DNA from: an uncultured Alphaproteobacteria bacterium
GTDB taxonomy: Bacteria > Pseudomonadota > Alphaproteobacteria > Rs-D84
DNA: 64,000 nt
Direction of reading: 5' to 3'
Assembly: GCA_934272785.1 (NCBI GenBank)
Contig: CAKQSE010000006.1
Location: forward strand, 3,688-67,687
The stretch's first letter is position 1. Each line of letters opens with the position of its first letter. Below, in pieces: positions 8,305 through 16,364 of this stretch. The notes under the pieces were generated by a model. It saw nothing but the letters and a program-made list of their open reading frames with translations, ran no database searches and was not told the origin of the DNA. Made by a program: the position numbers and the translations under genes.

Positions 8305-10608
8305 ATGAAATGGACACTTAGTTGGTTAAACGATTATTTAAAAACCGATGCGTCGGCCGCGGAAATATCAGATACATTGACGCGCACAGGATTGGAAGTC
8401 GAAAATTTAATTATCCCGGTTGCGCCGATTGCCGCCAAGATTGTGAAATGTGACGCAATGGCGGACAGTGACCACCTGCATATATTACAGGTAGATGATG
8501 GCACCGGCACATTACGCCAGGTTGTATGTGGCGCACCAAACGCACGTGTGGGATTGGTTTCTGCACTGGCATTGCCGGGATGCGTAATCCAGGGTCATGA
8601 AATTTCGGCCGGAAAATTGCGCGGGGTTATGTCAAACGGCATGATGTGCAGTGGCGCAGAATTAGGCATAAACGATGATAACAGTGGCATTATTGAATTG
8701 CCATCTGATACAAAAATTGGCGTGCCGGTAATGGATATGCCGATTGTATTTGACGCGGGTATAACACCAAATCGTCCGGATTACCTGGCGGTGCGTGGGA
8801 TTGCGCGCGACCTGGCCGCGGCGGGTGCGGGCGAATATATCGCCCCAGATGACAGTGCACTGCCCTTACAAAAAACATCGCGTAATGTGGTAATAAAAAC
8901 AGACCGTTGTCCGGTGTATCAATTCTGTGAAATCAGCGGAATCAACGTTTGCCCATCTGATAAAAAAATTGCGTCACGTTTGGCGGCAATTGGTATCAAT
9001 CCGAAAAATGCGCCAATTGATGCAACAAATTATATATGTTATGACATGGCGCAACCAATGCACTGTTTTGACGCCAATGAAATTCATGGTGATATTGTTG
9101 TGCGTATGGCGACGCCGGGCGAAAAATTTACTGACCTGTTTGGGTCGGAACATGAATTGACCGACAACGATATGGTTATCGCCGATGATATGGGAATTCT
9201 GGCACTGGCCGGTGTAATCGGTGGTGCGCGTGGCGCAACCACGGATAAAACTAAAAACATTATCCTGGAAAGTGCGTATTTTAACCCGGTATCTGTGCGA
9301 AAATCTGCCAAGCGTATTGGCGTGTCGACCGATGCGTCATACCGTTATGAACGCGGAATTGATCCAACGATTACCGGTATTGCACTGGCGCGTGCAACCA
9401 AAATAATTACAGACGCATGTGGCGGTAAAATCACGGGTGTCGGTTGTGGCGGTAAAATCCCAGATGAAAAAACGGTTATAAAATATCGTCCGGAATTATT
9501 CTTGGCCAAGACCGGTATTGATATGCCGGCCGACGCACAGCGTGAAATATTTGAACGCCTGGGGTTCGTTGTTGATATAAATGGCGATTGGTGGAACGTC
9601 ACGCCACGCGCCGCGCGCGTTGATATCACAATCCCAGAAAACCTGGTTGCGGAATTATTGCGCATATATGGATATGACAAACTGGCCAATGTTGCGACGC
9701 ATACCGCAGATGACGCGGCACCGCATGATGATTTCTATATGAATACAAAATCAGAATTGGCGGCGCGTGGTCTGTATGAATGCAAATCGTTCGGTTTTGG
9801 TAATTCAAAAATTGAACAGATAATTTCTGATGCGCCAATTGTTCCGGTTGCAAATCCGATTGTTGCCGATATGGATACGGCGCGTAATTCACTGTTGGGC
9901 AATGTGTTGCAATTTGTCGCAAATAATGAAAAGCGCGGATTTCCAAACCTGGCCATGTTTGAATTGGGCACCGTGTTTGATGGCGACACCCCCGGCGCAC
10001 AACATACCCAGATTTGTATTGTTCGCACCGGTGTAAATGCGCCACGTCATTGGTCCGGCCGCAATCGCGCATATGACATATATGATGTCAAGGCGGATCT
10101 GGTATCACTGATGCACGAACAGAATTTCACCGTATCAACCGATAATCCGCCGCGTTGGGCACATCCGTTCCGCTATGGCGCGATTTACCAGGGCAAGAAA
10201 AAGATTGCTGAATTCGGTGAATTGTCCCCAATTGTTGCACGTGCAATGAAAATCAAGACAAACGTCATGATTGCAATTGTGGACGATGTGAAAAATTTAC
10301 CGGCACAGCGCAAACCGCGCGAGGCAAAGATATCTGAATTTCAGCCGATAACACGCGATTTTGCATTTATCGTCACCAACGATATGCCGGCCGAAAAGAT
10401 TATTGCGGCGGCGCGCGGTGCGGATAAACGTATAACCGATGTGGTTGTGTTTGACGCGTTTACAATGCCAAACGGGGACAAGTCGATTGCAATCACGGTT
10501 ACAATTATCCCAACGGATAATATGTCTGATACAGATTTGATGGAATTACAAAACAACGTCATCAAAAATGTAGAGGCAAAATGTAATGCAAAAATACGTG
10601 ATAAATAA
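8305..10608 (+). CDS. pheT: Phenylalanine-tRNA ligase beta subunit
   Basis: Beta subunit of phenylalanyl-tRNA synthetase (767 aa). Visible in order: the EMAP/tRNA-binding domain (about 40-150, with VVCGAPNAR), the B3/B4 editing domain (about 200-390, with a DATNYICYDMAQPMHCFDA segment), the B5 domain (about 395-470), a catalytic-like core, and a C-terminal FDX-ACB anticodon-binding domain starting near ISEFQPITRDFAF. It is cotranscribed with pheS, and a strong terminator lies 8 bases after the stop. Confidence 0.97.
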   Translation: MKWTLSWLNDYLKTDASAAEISDTLTRTGLEVENLIIPVAPIAAKIVKCDAMADSDHLHILQVDDGTGTLRQVVCGAPNARVGLVSALALPGCVIQGHEISAGKLRGVMSNGMMCSGAELGINDDNSGIIELPSDTKIGVPVMDMPIVFDAGITPNRPDYLAVRGIARDLAAAGAGEYIAPDDSALPLQKTSRNVVIKTDRCPVYQFCEISGINVCPSDKKIASRLAAIGINPKNAPIDATNYICYDMAQPMHCFDANEIHGDIVVRMATPGEKFTDLFGSEHELTDNDMVIADDMGILALAGVIGGARGATTDKTKNIILESAYFNPVSVRKSAKRIGVSTDASYRYERGIDPTITGIALARATKIITDACGGKITGVGCGGKIPDEKTVIKYRPELFLAKTGIDMPADAQREIFERLGFVVDINGDWWNVTPRAARVDITIPENLVAELLRIYGYDKLANVATHTADDAAPHDDFYMNTKSELAARGLYECKSFGFGNSKIEQIISDAPIVPVANPIVADMDTARNSLLGNVLQFVANNEKRGFPNLAMFELGTVFDGDTPGAQHTQICIVRTGVNAPRHWSGRNRAYDIYDVKADLVSLMHEQNFTVSTDNPPRWAHPFRYGAIYQGKKKIAEFGELSPIVARAMKIKTNVMIAIVDDVKNLPAQRKPREAKISEFQPITRDFAFIVTNDMPAEKIIAAARGADKRITDVVVFDAFTMPNGDKSIAITVTIIPTDNMSDTDLMELQNNVIKNVEAKCNAKIRDK

Positions 10609-10615
10609 GTAAAAA

Positions 10616-10642
10616 AATACCGGCATTTGCCGGTGTTTTTTT
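10616..10642 (+). terminator. Intrinsic terminator after pheT
   Basis: ACCGGC and GCCGGT arms around an ATTT loop, followed by seven or more T residues. It belongs to a group of near-identical CCGGC-type terminators in this window (see also 43173, 44511 and 47286). ychF converges from the right and ends seven bases beyond. Confidence 0.9.
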
Positions 10643-10648
10643 ATATTT

Positions 10649-11728
10649 TTAATTATTAAACAGAAAGTGACAAATATCACCGTCCTGCATAACATATTCT
10701 TTGCCAACCAGGCGCATTTTGCCGGCCTCTTTGACTGCAACCTCGCCCCCCAGGGCAATATAATCGGCCGGTGAAATAATTTCGGCACGAATAAAACCGC
10801 GTTCAAAATCAGTATGGATTTTACCGGCGGCCTGGGGCGCGGTCATGCCACGTGTAATGGTCCATGCGTGCGCTTCCTTGGGGCCAACGGTATAAAATGT
10901 TTGCAGACCCAATGTTTCATATCCTGTTTTTATAATCTGGTCCAGGCCGGATTCAGATAATCCCAAATCGTCCAGGAACATCTTGCGTTCGTCCACATCA
11001 ACAATTTGCGAAATTTCCATTTCTATTTTTGATGAAATTACCAAAACGGGCGCAACTGCCCCATATTTTGCCCGGACGGCATCGGAATATTTATTACCGG
11101 TTGCGGCGGCCGATTCTTCGACATTACAGACGTAAATTACCGGCTTTGCCGTCAACAAATTAAACGGCGATGCGCTGACGCCCGAATTACGCGCCGGCGT
11201 GCCGGCCGCCAATCCAGAACGAATAACATTTGCATCGGCCAGCAATTTAATCGCGTTTTTATCCAGACCGTGCGCCTTTTTTTCCAGGTTTTTAATCTGT
11301 TTATCCATGCTTTCCATATCGGCCAGCATCAATTCTGTTTCAATCGTTTCAATATCGTCCAACGGGTCAATTCGGCCATTTACGTGCACAATATCGTCAT
11401 TTTCAAAACAGCGCACAACGTGAATAATCGCGTCTGTTGATAAAATATTGCCCAGGAATTTATTTCCCAGCCCCTCGCCATTAGATGCGCCGCGAACCAG
11501 TCCGGCAATATCAACAATTTCCAGCTGTGTTGGTATGATTTTCGCACTGTTATCAACCGCGGCCAGATTTAACAACGTCTGGTCCGGGACAACAACACGA
11601 CCGGTATTTGGTTCGATTGTGCAAAATGGGTAATTTTGTGCGTCGGCCGCCGCCGATTGTGTCAGTGCATTAAACAGTGTTGATTTACCAACATTTGGTA
11701 ATCCAACAATTCCACAATTGAATCCCAT
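10649..11728 (-). CDS. ychF: Redox-regulated P-loop ATPase/GTPase YchF
   Basis: Obg-family P-loop protein (359 aa). The G1 motif GLPNVGKSTLFN is near residue 8. The DIAGLVRGASNGEGLGNKFL switch segment, a coiled-coil insertion (about 130-165) and a C-terminal TGS domain ending with the typical MQDGDICHFLFN follow. E. coli YchF prefers ATP and is linked to ribosome binding and the oxidative stress response. It is divergent from the SufBD-like gene with only 27 bases between start codons, so their promoters must overlap. Confidence 0.96.
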   Translation of the reverse strand: MGFNCGIVGLPNVGKSTLFNALTQSAAADAQNYPFCTIEPNTGRVVVPDQTLLNLAAVDNSAKIIPTQLEIVDIAGLVRGASNGEGLGNKFLGNILSTDAIIHVVRCFENDDIVHVNGRIDPLDDIETIETELMLADMESMDKQIKNLEKKAHGLDKNAIKLLADANVIRSGLAAGTPARNSGVSASPFNLLTAKPVIYVCNVEESAAATGNKYSDAVRAKYGAVAPVLVISSKIEMEISQIVDVDERKMFLDDLGLSESGLDQIIKTGYETLGLQTFYTVGPKEAHAWTITRGMTAPQAAGKIHTDFERGFIRAEIISPADYIALGGEVAVKEAGKMRLVGKEYVMQDGDICHFLFNN

Positions 11729-11755
11729 AACTAAATCCTTTATAATGCGTTTAAT

Positions 11756-12427
11756 ATGTCATACATGTGGAACGAATTCAATATAAAAACCATGCCGGCG
11801 GAAACGATTGTTTATCGCAATGGCCTGTTTTGCCCGGAATTATCAACACTGGGCGGGGCGGTTATTGATAAAAATTATGACGTTCCGGTCCATATTATAT
11901 ACGTTGGCGAAATCAGCGGTGAAAACCGGTTAAATATTGATATTTTGGTGCCAAATCAGCCGGTCGTTTTATCGGTGCGTGTAAAAAATAATTTGCCGGC
12001 CTTTTTTAACATTTTTATCAAAAACACCGGGAAAAATTCTGAAATTCATGGCGGCGTATTGTTGGAAAATAATAACGATTTAACATATAACATAACCGCC
12101 AATCATGCCGCGCCCGACACGACCATTTGTGTAAAGTCTAAACTGGTTGCCGGCAAAAATACAAAATCAAAATTGTCAGGCACCGCCATTATTGAAAAAA
12201 ATGCCGGGAACGCGATTTCTGATATTGCATTTTCGGCCCTGGCGGATAAAACCGCACGAATCGAATTTATGCCGGCACAACGAATTTCATCGGTTCCAAA
12301 ATCGGCCGATCACAGTGCATCAATATTTCACCCATCAGATTGCCAGATTGAATATTTACGCAGTGCGGGATTATCCGGTGCGGAAACAATTGCCGCCATG
12401 CGCGAAGCGTTTATGAACGATTTATAA
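11756..12427 (+). CDS. Diverged SufB/SufD-like protein, stand-alone
   Basis: A 223-aa protein that I assign to the SufB/SufD beta-helix family. The best support is the C-terminal third: a short beta-rich region, then a PKSADHSASIFHPSDCQIEY segment and LRSAGLSGAETIAAMREAF. These align with the SufD tail, where a CSHGAT-type loop is followed by YLRSRGIxxxEA and a terminal AF. The family normally has about 400 aa in SufD, so this one lacks much of the N-terminal region. No sufC, sufS or sufB lies nearby. In the family SufB/SufD scaffold Fe-S cluster assembly. Whether this shortened protein still does so is inference. The start is 27 bases from divergent ychF. Confidence 0.55.
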   Translation: MSYMWNEFNIKTMPAETIVYRNGLFCPELSTLGGAVIDKNYDVPVHIIYVGEISGENRLNIDILVPNQPVVLSVRVKNNLPAFFNIFIKNTGKNSEIHGGVLLENNNDLTYNITANHAAPDTTICVKSKLVAGKNTKSKLSGTAIIEKNAGNAISDIAFSALADKTARIEFMPAQRISSVPKSADHSASIFHPSDCQIEYLRSAGLSGAETIAAMREAFMNDL

Positions 12428-12443
12428 AACGCATATTAAACAT

Positions 12444-12474
12444 AAAAAACGCCCGGCAAACGTATGCTTGTCGG
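12444..12474 (-). terminator. Terminator after rpmJ (minus strand)
   Basis: On the minus strand CCGACAA and TTGCCGG arms surround a short loop and are followed by GCG and TTTTTT. The element lies just downstream of the rpmJ stop and converges on the SufBD-like gene. Confidence 0.65.
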
Positions 12475-12511
12475 ACATAAAATAACCACCGCGTCATTGA
12501 CGGGCCAGGAC

Positions 12512-12646
12512 TTATTTTTTCTTAAAGCCCTGTTTGGCCTTTAATTTAGGATTGGTTGGGTCTATCAGGATAACCTGTTTGCCACGACGAATTTGTTTTA
12601 CGTTGCCGCGTTTCTTCCAAGCCTTTAACGAACTCAAAAATTTCAT
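12512..12646 (-). CDS. rpmJ: 50S ribosomal protein L36 (zinc-free type)
   Basis: A 44-aa basic protein starting MKFLSSLKAWKKRGNVKQIR, with a central RRGKQVILIDPTNPKLKAKQG-like portion. It fits bL36 of the alphaproteobacterial, zinc-free class, in which the C-C-C-H zinc ligands are absent. The gene is too short for ordinary ORF cut-offs. A terminator lies downstream at 12444. The end coordinate may be off by one base because I counted it by eye. Confidence 0.88.
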   Translation of the reverse strand: MKFLSSLKAWKKRGNVKQIRRGKQVILIDPTNPKLKAKQGFKKK

Positions 12647-12790
12647 ATCTAAATCCTTTATTGCGTGGTGATTATAAACGTTTTTTGTAAAAAATCAAAT
12701 AATTATTGTATTGCCTGTTATTTTTGTTGGTTTTAAACAATTTGGTTAAAATCATTTCCTATATAATATATTTGTTGTTGCAATAGGGCC

Positions 12791-12982
12791 TGTTGATATT
12801 GTTGATAAAAATAGTCAACGTTTTTTTAACAAGTTTTCAACATAAAAATTCCGGTTTTCTGGTAATTTTGTAATTTGTGTTGAATATTTTGTAAAATAAT
12901 AAACATGTTGAAAAAGTAGTAATTTTCCACAATTTCAACAATTTTGATGGCATACTTTTTATACTTGTTGAAAACTGTTGAA
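12791..12982. repeat. Cluster of TGTTGA/TCAACA repeats in AT-rich gap
   Basis: The 378-base gap between rpmJ and virB3 (12647-13024) is very AT-rich and holds about nine copies, in both orientations, of TGTTGA or its complement within 190 bases. Several extend to TGTTGAAAA or TGTTGATAA (near 12791, 12799, 12835, 12878, 12906, 12933, 12966 and 12976). A TTTTCCACA also occurs near 12923. These 9-mers are one or two changes from the DnaA box TGTGGATAA. The array could be regulator sites for the virB genes or part of a replication origin; the sequence alone does not decide. Confidence 0.6.
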
Positions 12983-12993
12983 ATTGTTATAAT
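12965..12993 (+). promoter_or_regulatory. Probable promoter of the virB3-virB4 unit
   Basis: TTGTTG (12965-12970) and TATAAT (12988-12993) are 17 bases apart, and the predicted transcript would start near 13000, 25 bases before the chosen virB3 ATG. Two of the TGTTGAA repeats overlap the -35 and spacer, so a repeat-binding protein would be expected to affect this promoter. Confidence 0.6.
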
Positions 12994-13024
12994 TCAGGCA
13001 AGAGAGCAGAGAATAAGAATCCAA

Positions 13025-13321
13025 ATGAAACAACAAGTCCTGAAAGCATTGGCGAATCCTGCGCGTATATTTTACGTGCCGTATACACTGGCCGTGATAA
13101 ATTTTGCCGTGCAATTCATTATTTTTATTGTGCTTTTTGTGTTGTCGTTGATTGTGACAAATGGCGCAAATCCAATCAGTCCGATGTGGTTTTTGGTTTC
13201 TCTGTGTGCAGTGCATATGATTTTGGCGGCTTTTTCAAAGCGGGACCCACAACTGGGGCAAATATTGGCCGCAAAAATACAATTGTTTAAAAAGAAAATA
13301 CCAAACAAACTGGCGGCATAA
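13025..13321 (+). CDS. virB3: Type IV secretion system protein VirB3-like
   Basis: A 98-aa inner-membrane protein starting MKQQVLKALANPARIFYVPY, with two hydrophobic segments (about 20-45 and 55-75) and an RDPQLGQIL tail. VirB3 proteins have this size, the N-terminal xLxNPxRxxGVP-like motif, paired membrane helices and a conserved RDP near the end. I chose the ATG at 13025 rather than the in-frame TTG at 12944 because the longer start would lie inside the promoter region. It is followed three bases later by virB4, the standard partner. Confidence 0.82.
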   Translation: MKQQVLKALANPARIFYVPYTLAVINFAVQFIIFIVLFVLSLIVTNGANPISPMWFLVSLCAVHMILAAFSKRDPQLGQILAAKIQLFKKKIPNKLAA

Positions 13322-13324
13322 AAA

Positions 13325-15739
13325 ATGACAGATATTTTTAAGTATTTTGCAGGCAGCGGATTTCCAATTACAACCATGATTATGGTCATGGCGGTTATTT
13401 TGATATTTGTTGCACTGATGATGTATATGCCGGCACTGGCGCGCCGTGTTTTCCCCCAGTTTGGGTATAAACGCTATTCACGGTATATCCCGTTCCAGAC
13501 GGTATTTAGTGATGATTCATTGGAATTGACCGATGGAACGTTGCTGCGTGTTTATCGGGTGGCGGGTGTCCAGACCAGTATGCAAGACGGCGTAACACGT
13601 GAAAAATTCCTGGATTTGCGGGCGCAATTATTTAACCAGATTCATGATCCAAATGTCGTAATGCGATTCTTTATGACGCGTGACGCGGTTGATGAAAATA
13701 CTAATTATGATTTTGACCAGCCAGTATTACAAAAGATATATAACAAGTGGCAGGCCCAGGGACTGCGCATATTTTTGAATAATTATTATATTGTTTTGTC
13801 TGTGTCGGGGACAAATGCCCGTGATAAATTAAATCAGTATTGTAATTATCTGGAATCAATATTGGCGGCATATCGTCCGAAATTATTGCGTAATGGTGAC
13901 CGTGATAATATGGCGCGATTCTTTGGCCGGATTTTATCGCCGATTACAAAGCCGGCACCGATTGTATGTGATGGACGGATTGCTGATTTAACAACGGTTG
14001 ACGATGTTGAATTTATGCGTGATGGTATGGTGCGATATATCAGTGGCGGCACGCAATCTTTTGCGACAATGGTGTCGTTCCGTGCATCGCCGGATTATCT
14101 GGACGAAGAATTTTTTGAAACAATTTCGACAATCCAGACGGAAATGATTTGCATGAACGCATTTCGCATTATGGGTGCGGCGGATGTAGAGGTTGCAATG
14201 CGTCAACGTCAATCGTCGGCCGAAGAAGATGATTCATCAACCACCGAACAAATTTCGGCGGCAAATCGCGCGATGGATGAAAATGTTTCTGGAAATCAGA
14301 GTTTGGTGAATTATTACCCGCTGTTTATATTATTTGGTAAAACGCCCGAAGAACTGGACCACTATGTTGATGAATTCAAGAAAATTGCGGCGTCGTTTGG
14401 TGTGTCGCCAATCGCAGAAACATATGCGGCGCGTGTTTCGTGGTTTGCACAAATTCCGGGTTTTGATGTATTTCCGCGCACGTTTAAAATGTTATCGCGC
14501 ACGGCGGCAATCAGTATTCCAATGTCGACCCAGCCACGTGGTGTTGCAAATTCAGACTGGGGTCCCGGGCCATTGGTTGTATTTCCAACCGCCCAGGGAA
14601 CGCCGTATCAGTTTCAATTTCATGTATCTGATAAACCGGCGGCGGTGGCGCATACCCTGACAATTGGACCAACCGGTGGTGGGAAAACAACATTGTTCAG
14701 TTTTTTGATTGCGCAATCATTGCGTCACCCGAAATTAAAGGCATTTTTCTTTGACCGTAACAAAGGGGCCGAGATATTTACACTGTCGGTGGGTGGTAAA
14801 TATATCACCATGCAGGGCAAAGAAAAAAATGCCGCCGATAATTCATTTTTAACACATTTAAATCCGTTGAAAATGCCGGATACGGCGGCAAATCGTGCAT
14901 TTTTGCGTCGGTGGTTTTCAATTATAACCGGGCAATCAGATGCAAATTCGGCCGATGAAATTGCGCGCGCGGTGTCGGTGAATTTTGACTATCTGCCAGA
15001 AAAAGACAGGGTGTTAAAGAATTTGTGGGAGAGTTGTTTTTCATCAACTGGCAATATGCGTCCGGCGTTGAAAAAGTGGGTTGACCCATTGCAATATGGT
15101 GACATATTCAACGAAACGTCGGATACGTTGGATTTGCAATCGCGATTGACCACGTTTGATTTTACCGAAATTTTACAGGACGAAACATTATCACCTGCGG
15201 TTATTTCGTATATATTGCACCGAATAAATAATATCACAGTATCGGGTGGAAATCCGTCACTGATTATGATTGACGAAACCGCGCCAATGCTGGAAAACAA
15301 AATGTTCCGCGATAATTTTATTACGGGCCTGCAAGAGGGACGTAAAAACCGCCAGGCATACATGGTTGCGTTCCAGCGTGCAAATGTTTTGGATAAACTG
15401 GGCATTGGGGACGTTGTCCGTGGCCAGGCGCAGACGGTGCTGTTTTTCCGTAATCCGGCGGCCGATGCATCGGATTATGCGAAATGGAATTTAAATCCGT
15501 TGGAAATGGCATTTATCCAGGGCAAGGCATATCCAAATCTGAAACGTGCGTTGTTACTGTCGCGACCGGTGACCGGTGAATCTGTGATTTTAAATACTGA
15601 ATTGGGGGGACTGGGCAATTTATTGCGTCTGTTTGAATCGGGACGTTCATCGGTATTATTGGCCGAAGAATTATATAAACAATACGGAAACAGTTTTGTG
15701 TCAGAATACCTGAAAAAGCAGGGTGCCGGGGATTTGTAA
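13325..15739 (+). CDS. virB4: Type IV secretion ATPase VirB4-like
   Basis: Large ATPase (804 aa) that powers pilus or channel assembly in type IV secretion. An N-terminal hydrophobic segment (about 17-38) is followed by the CagE/TrbE/VirB N-terminal domain. The RecA-like motor has Walker A GPTGGGKTT near residue 455 and Walker B LIMIDETAPML near residue 655, and a QRANVLDKLGIGDV region matching the VirB4 C-terminal part. It is directly downstream of virB3, as in Rickettsiales and many conjugative systems. The remaining virB genes are not in this window, which suggests the dispersed vir layout typical of Rickettsiales-like genomes. Confidence 0.93.
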   Translation: MTDIFKYFAGSGFPITTMIMVMAVILIFVALMMYMPALARRVFPQFGYKRYSRYIPFQTVFSDDSLELTDGTLLRVYRVAGVQTSMQDGVTREKFLDLRAQLFNQIHDPNVVMRFFMTRDAVDENTNYDFDQPVLQKIYNKWQAQGLRIFLNNYYIVLSVSGTNARDKLNQYCNYLESILAAYRPKLLRNGDRDNMARFFGRILSPITKPAPIVCDGRIADLTTVDDVEFMRDGMVRYISGGTQSFATMVSFRASPDYLDEEFFETISTIQTEMICMNAFRIMGAADVEVAMRQRQSSAEEDDSSTTEQISAANRAMDENVSGNQSLVNYYPLFILFGKTPEELDHYVDEFKKIAASFGVSPIAETYAARVSWFAQIPGFDVFPRTFKMLSRTAAISIPMSTQPRGVANSDWGPGPLVVFPTAQGTPYQFQFHVSDKPAAVAHTLTIGPTGGGKTTLFSFLIAQSLRHPKLKAFFFDRNKGAEIFTLSVGGKYITMQGKEKNAADNSFLTHLNPLKMPDTAANRAFLRRWFSIITGQSDANSADEIARAVSVNFDYLPEKDRVLKNLWESCFSSTGNMRPALKKWVDPLQYGDIFNETSDTLDLQSRLTTFDFTEILQDETLSPAVISYILHRINNITVSGGNPSLIMIDETAPMLENKMFRDNFITGLQEGRKNRQAYMVAFQRANVLDKLGIGDVVRGQAQTVLFFRNPAADASDYAKWNLNPLEMAFIQGKAYPNLKRALLLSRPVTGESVILNTELGGLGNLLRLFESGRSSVLLAEELYKQYGNSFVSEYLKKQGAGDL

Positions 15740-15743
15740 TGAA

Positions 15744-16361
15744 ATGTGTTTTCGCAGTGCAATATTTTTAATTGTATCCCTGGTTGCGATGCCGGTCGTG
15801 GCCGATGATTGTTTGCCGTATAAATTAAATCCGGCGGTTTATATTGATGTGCCAACATGGACCAAAGAGGTTGTTCAACCACTGGCCCCGATGGATTTGC
15901 TGCATGGAAATGTGATTGCAACGCTGTCTGATAATTACGATATTATTGCCGATATTACATCCATCGAAGATGGTTTTTGTGTCGCAATAAAATCTGTTAC
16001 GGCGTCGGTTGGATATACTAATTTCTTGGTCCAGATTGATATGCGGCATGTGCCGGAATCGTGTTCATACAATGCGATTTTATCACACGAAGATGAACAT
16101 ATTCGTGCGTATCAATCGGTGATTGATGATTTTAAACCAGAATTACAGAAATCTATTTATAATGCGGCGGATTCTATTACCCCGATTTTTGTAAAAAATC
16201 AATCTGATGTATCGGCGGCGGTTGATGAATTAAATGCAGAATTACAGGCGCATCCAGATTTAATTTTAGTAAAGCAAAAGATGAAAGTCGCCCAGGAAAT
16301 TCGCAACAAACGTGTTGATCAAAACGATACCGGCGAAACGTTGAAACGCTGTCTATTATAA
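15744..16361 (+). CDS. Secreted protein with HEDEH zinc-peptidase-like motif
   Basis: A 205-aa protein with an N-terminal signal peptide (MCFRSAIFLIVSLVAMPVVA, cleavage before or after the following ADD). The middle holds SHEDEHIRAYQ, which fits the HExxH zinc-binding pattern of gluzincin-type metallopeptidases. The rest is helical and charged. The start at ATG 15744 lies five bases after the virB4 stop, so the gene is likely cotranscribed with virB3-virB4. This makes a role in passing an apparatus through peptidoglycan, or processing of a secretion component, plausible. I do not recognise the family with certainty. It resembles DUF922-type secreted peptidases in having a short HExEH motif. 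Confidence 0.55.
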   Translation: MCFRSAIFLIVSLVAMPVVADDCLPYKLNPAVYIDVPTWTKEVVQPLAPMDLLHGNVIATLSDNYDIIADITSIEDGFCVAIKSVTASVGYTNFLVQIDMRHVPESCSYNAILSHEDEHIRAYQSVIDDFKPELQKSIYNAADSITPIFVKNQSDVSAAVDELNAELQAHPDLILVKQKMKVAQEIRNKRVDQNDTGETLKRCLL

Positions 16362-16364
16362 TAA

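Noticed and set aside
12944..13024. Earlier in-frame TTG start for the VirB3-like gene
   Set aside because: It would lie inside the promoter (TATAAT at 12988). The ATG at 13025 gives a standard VirB3 start.
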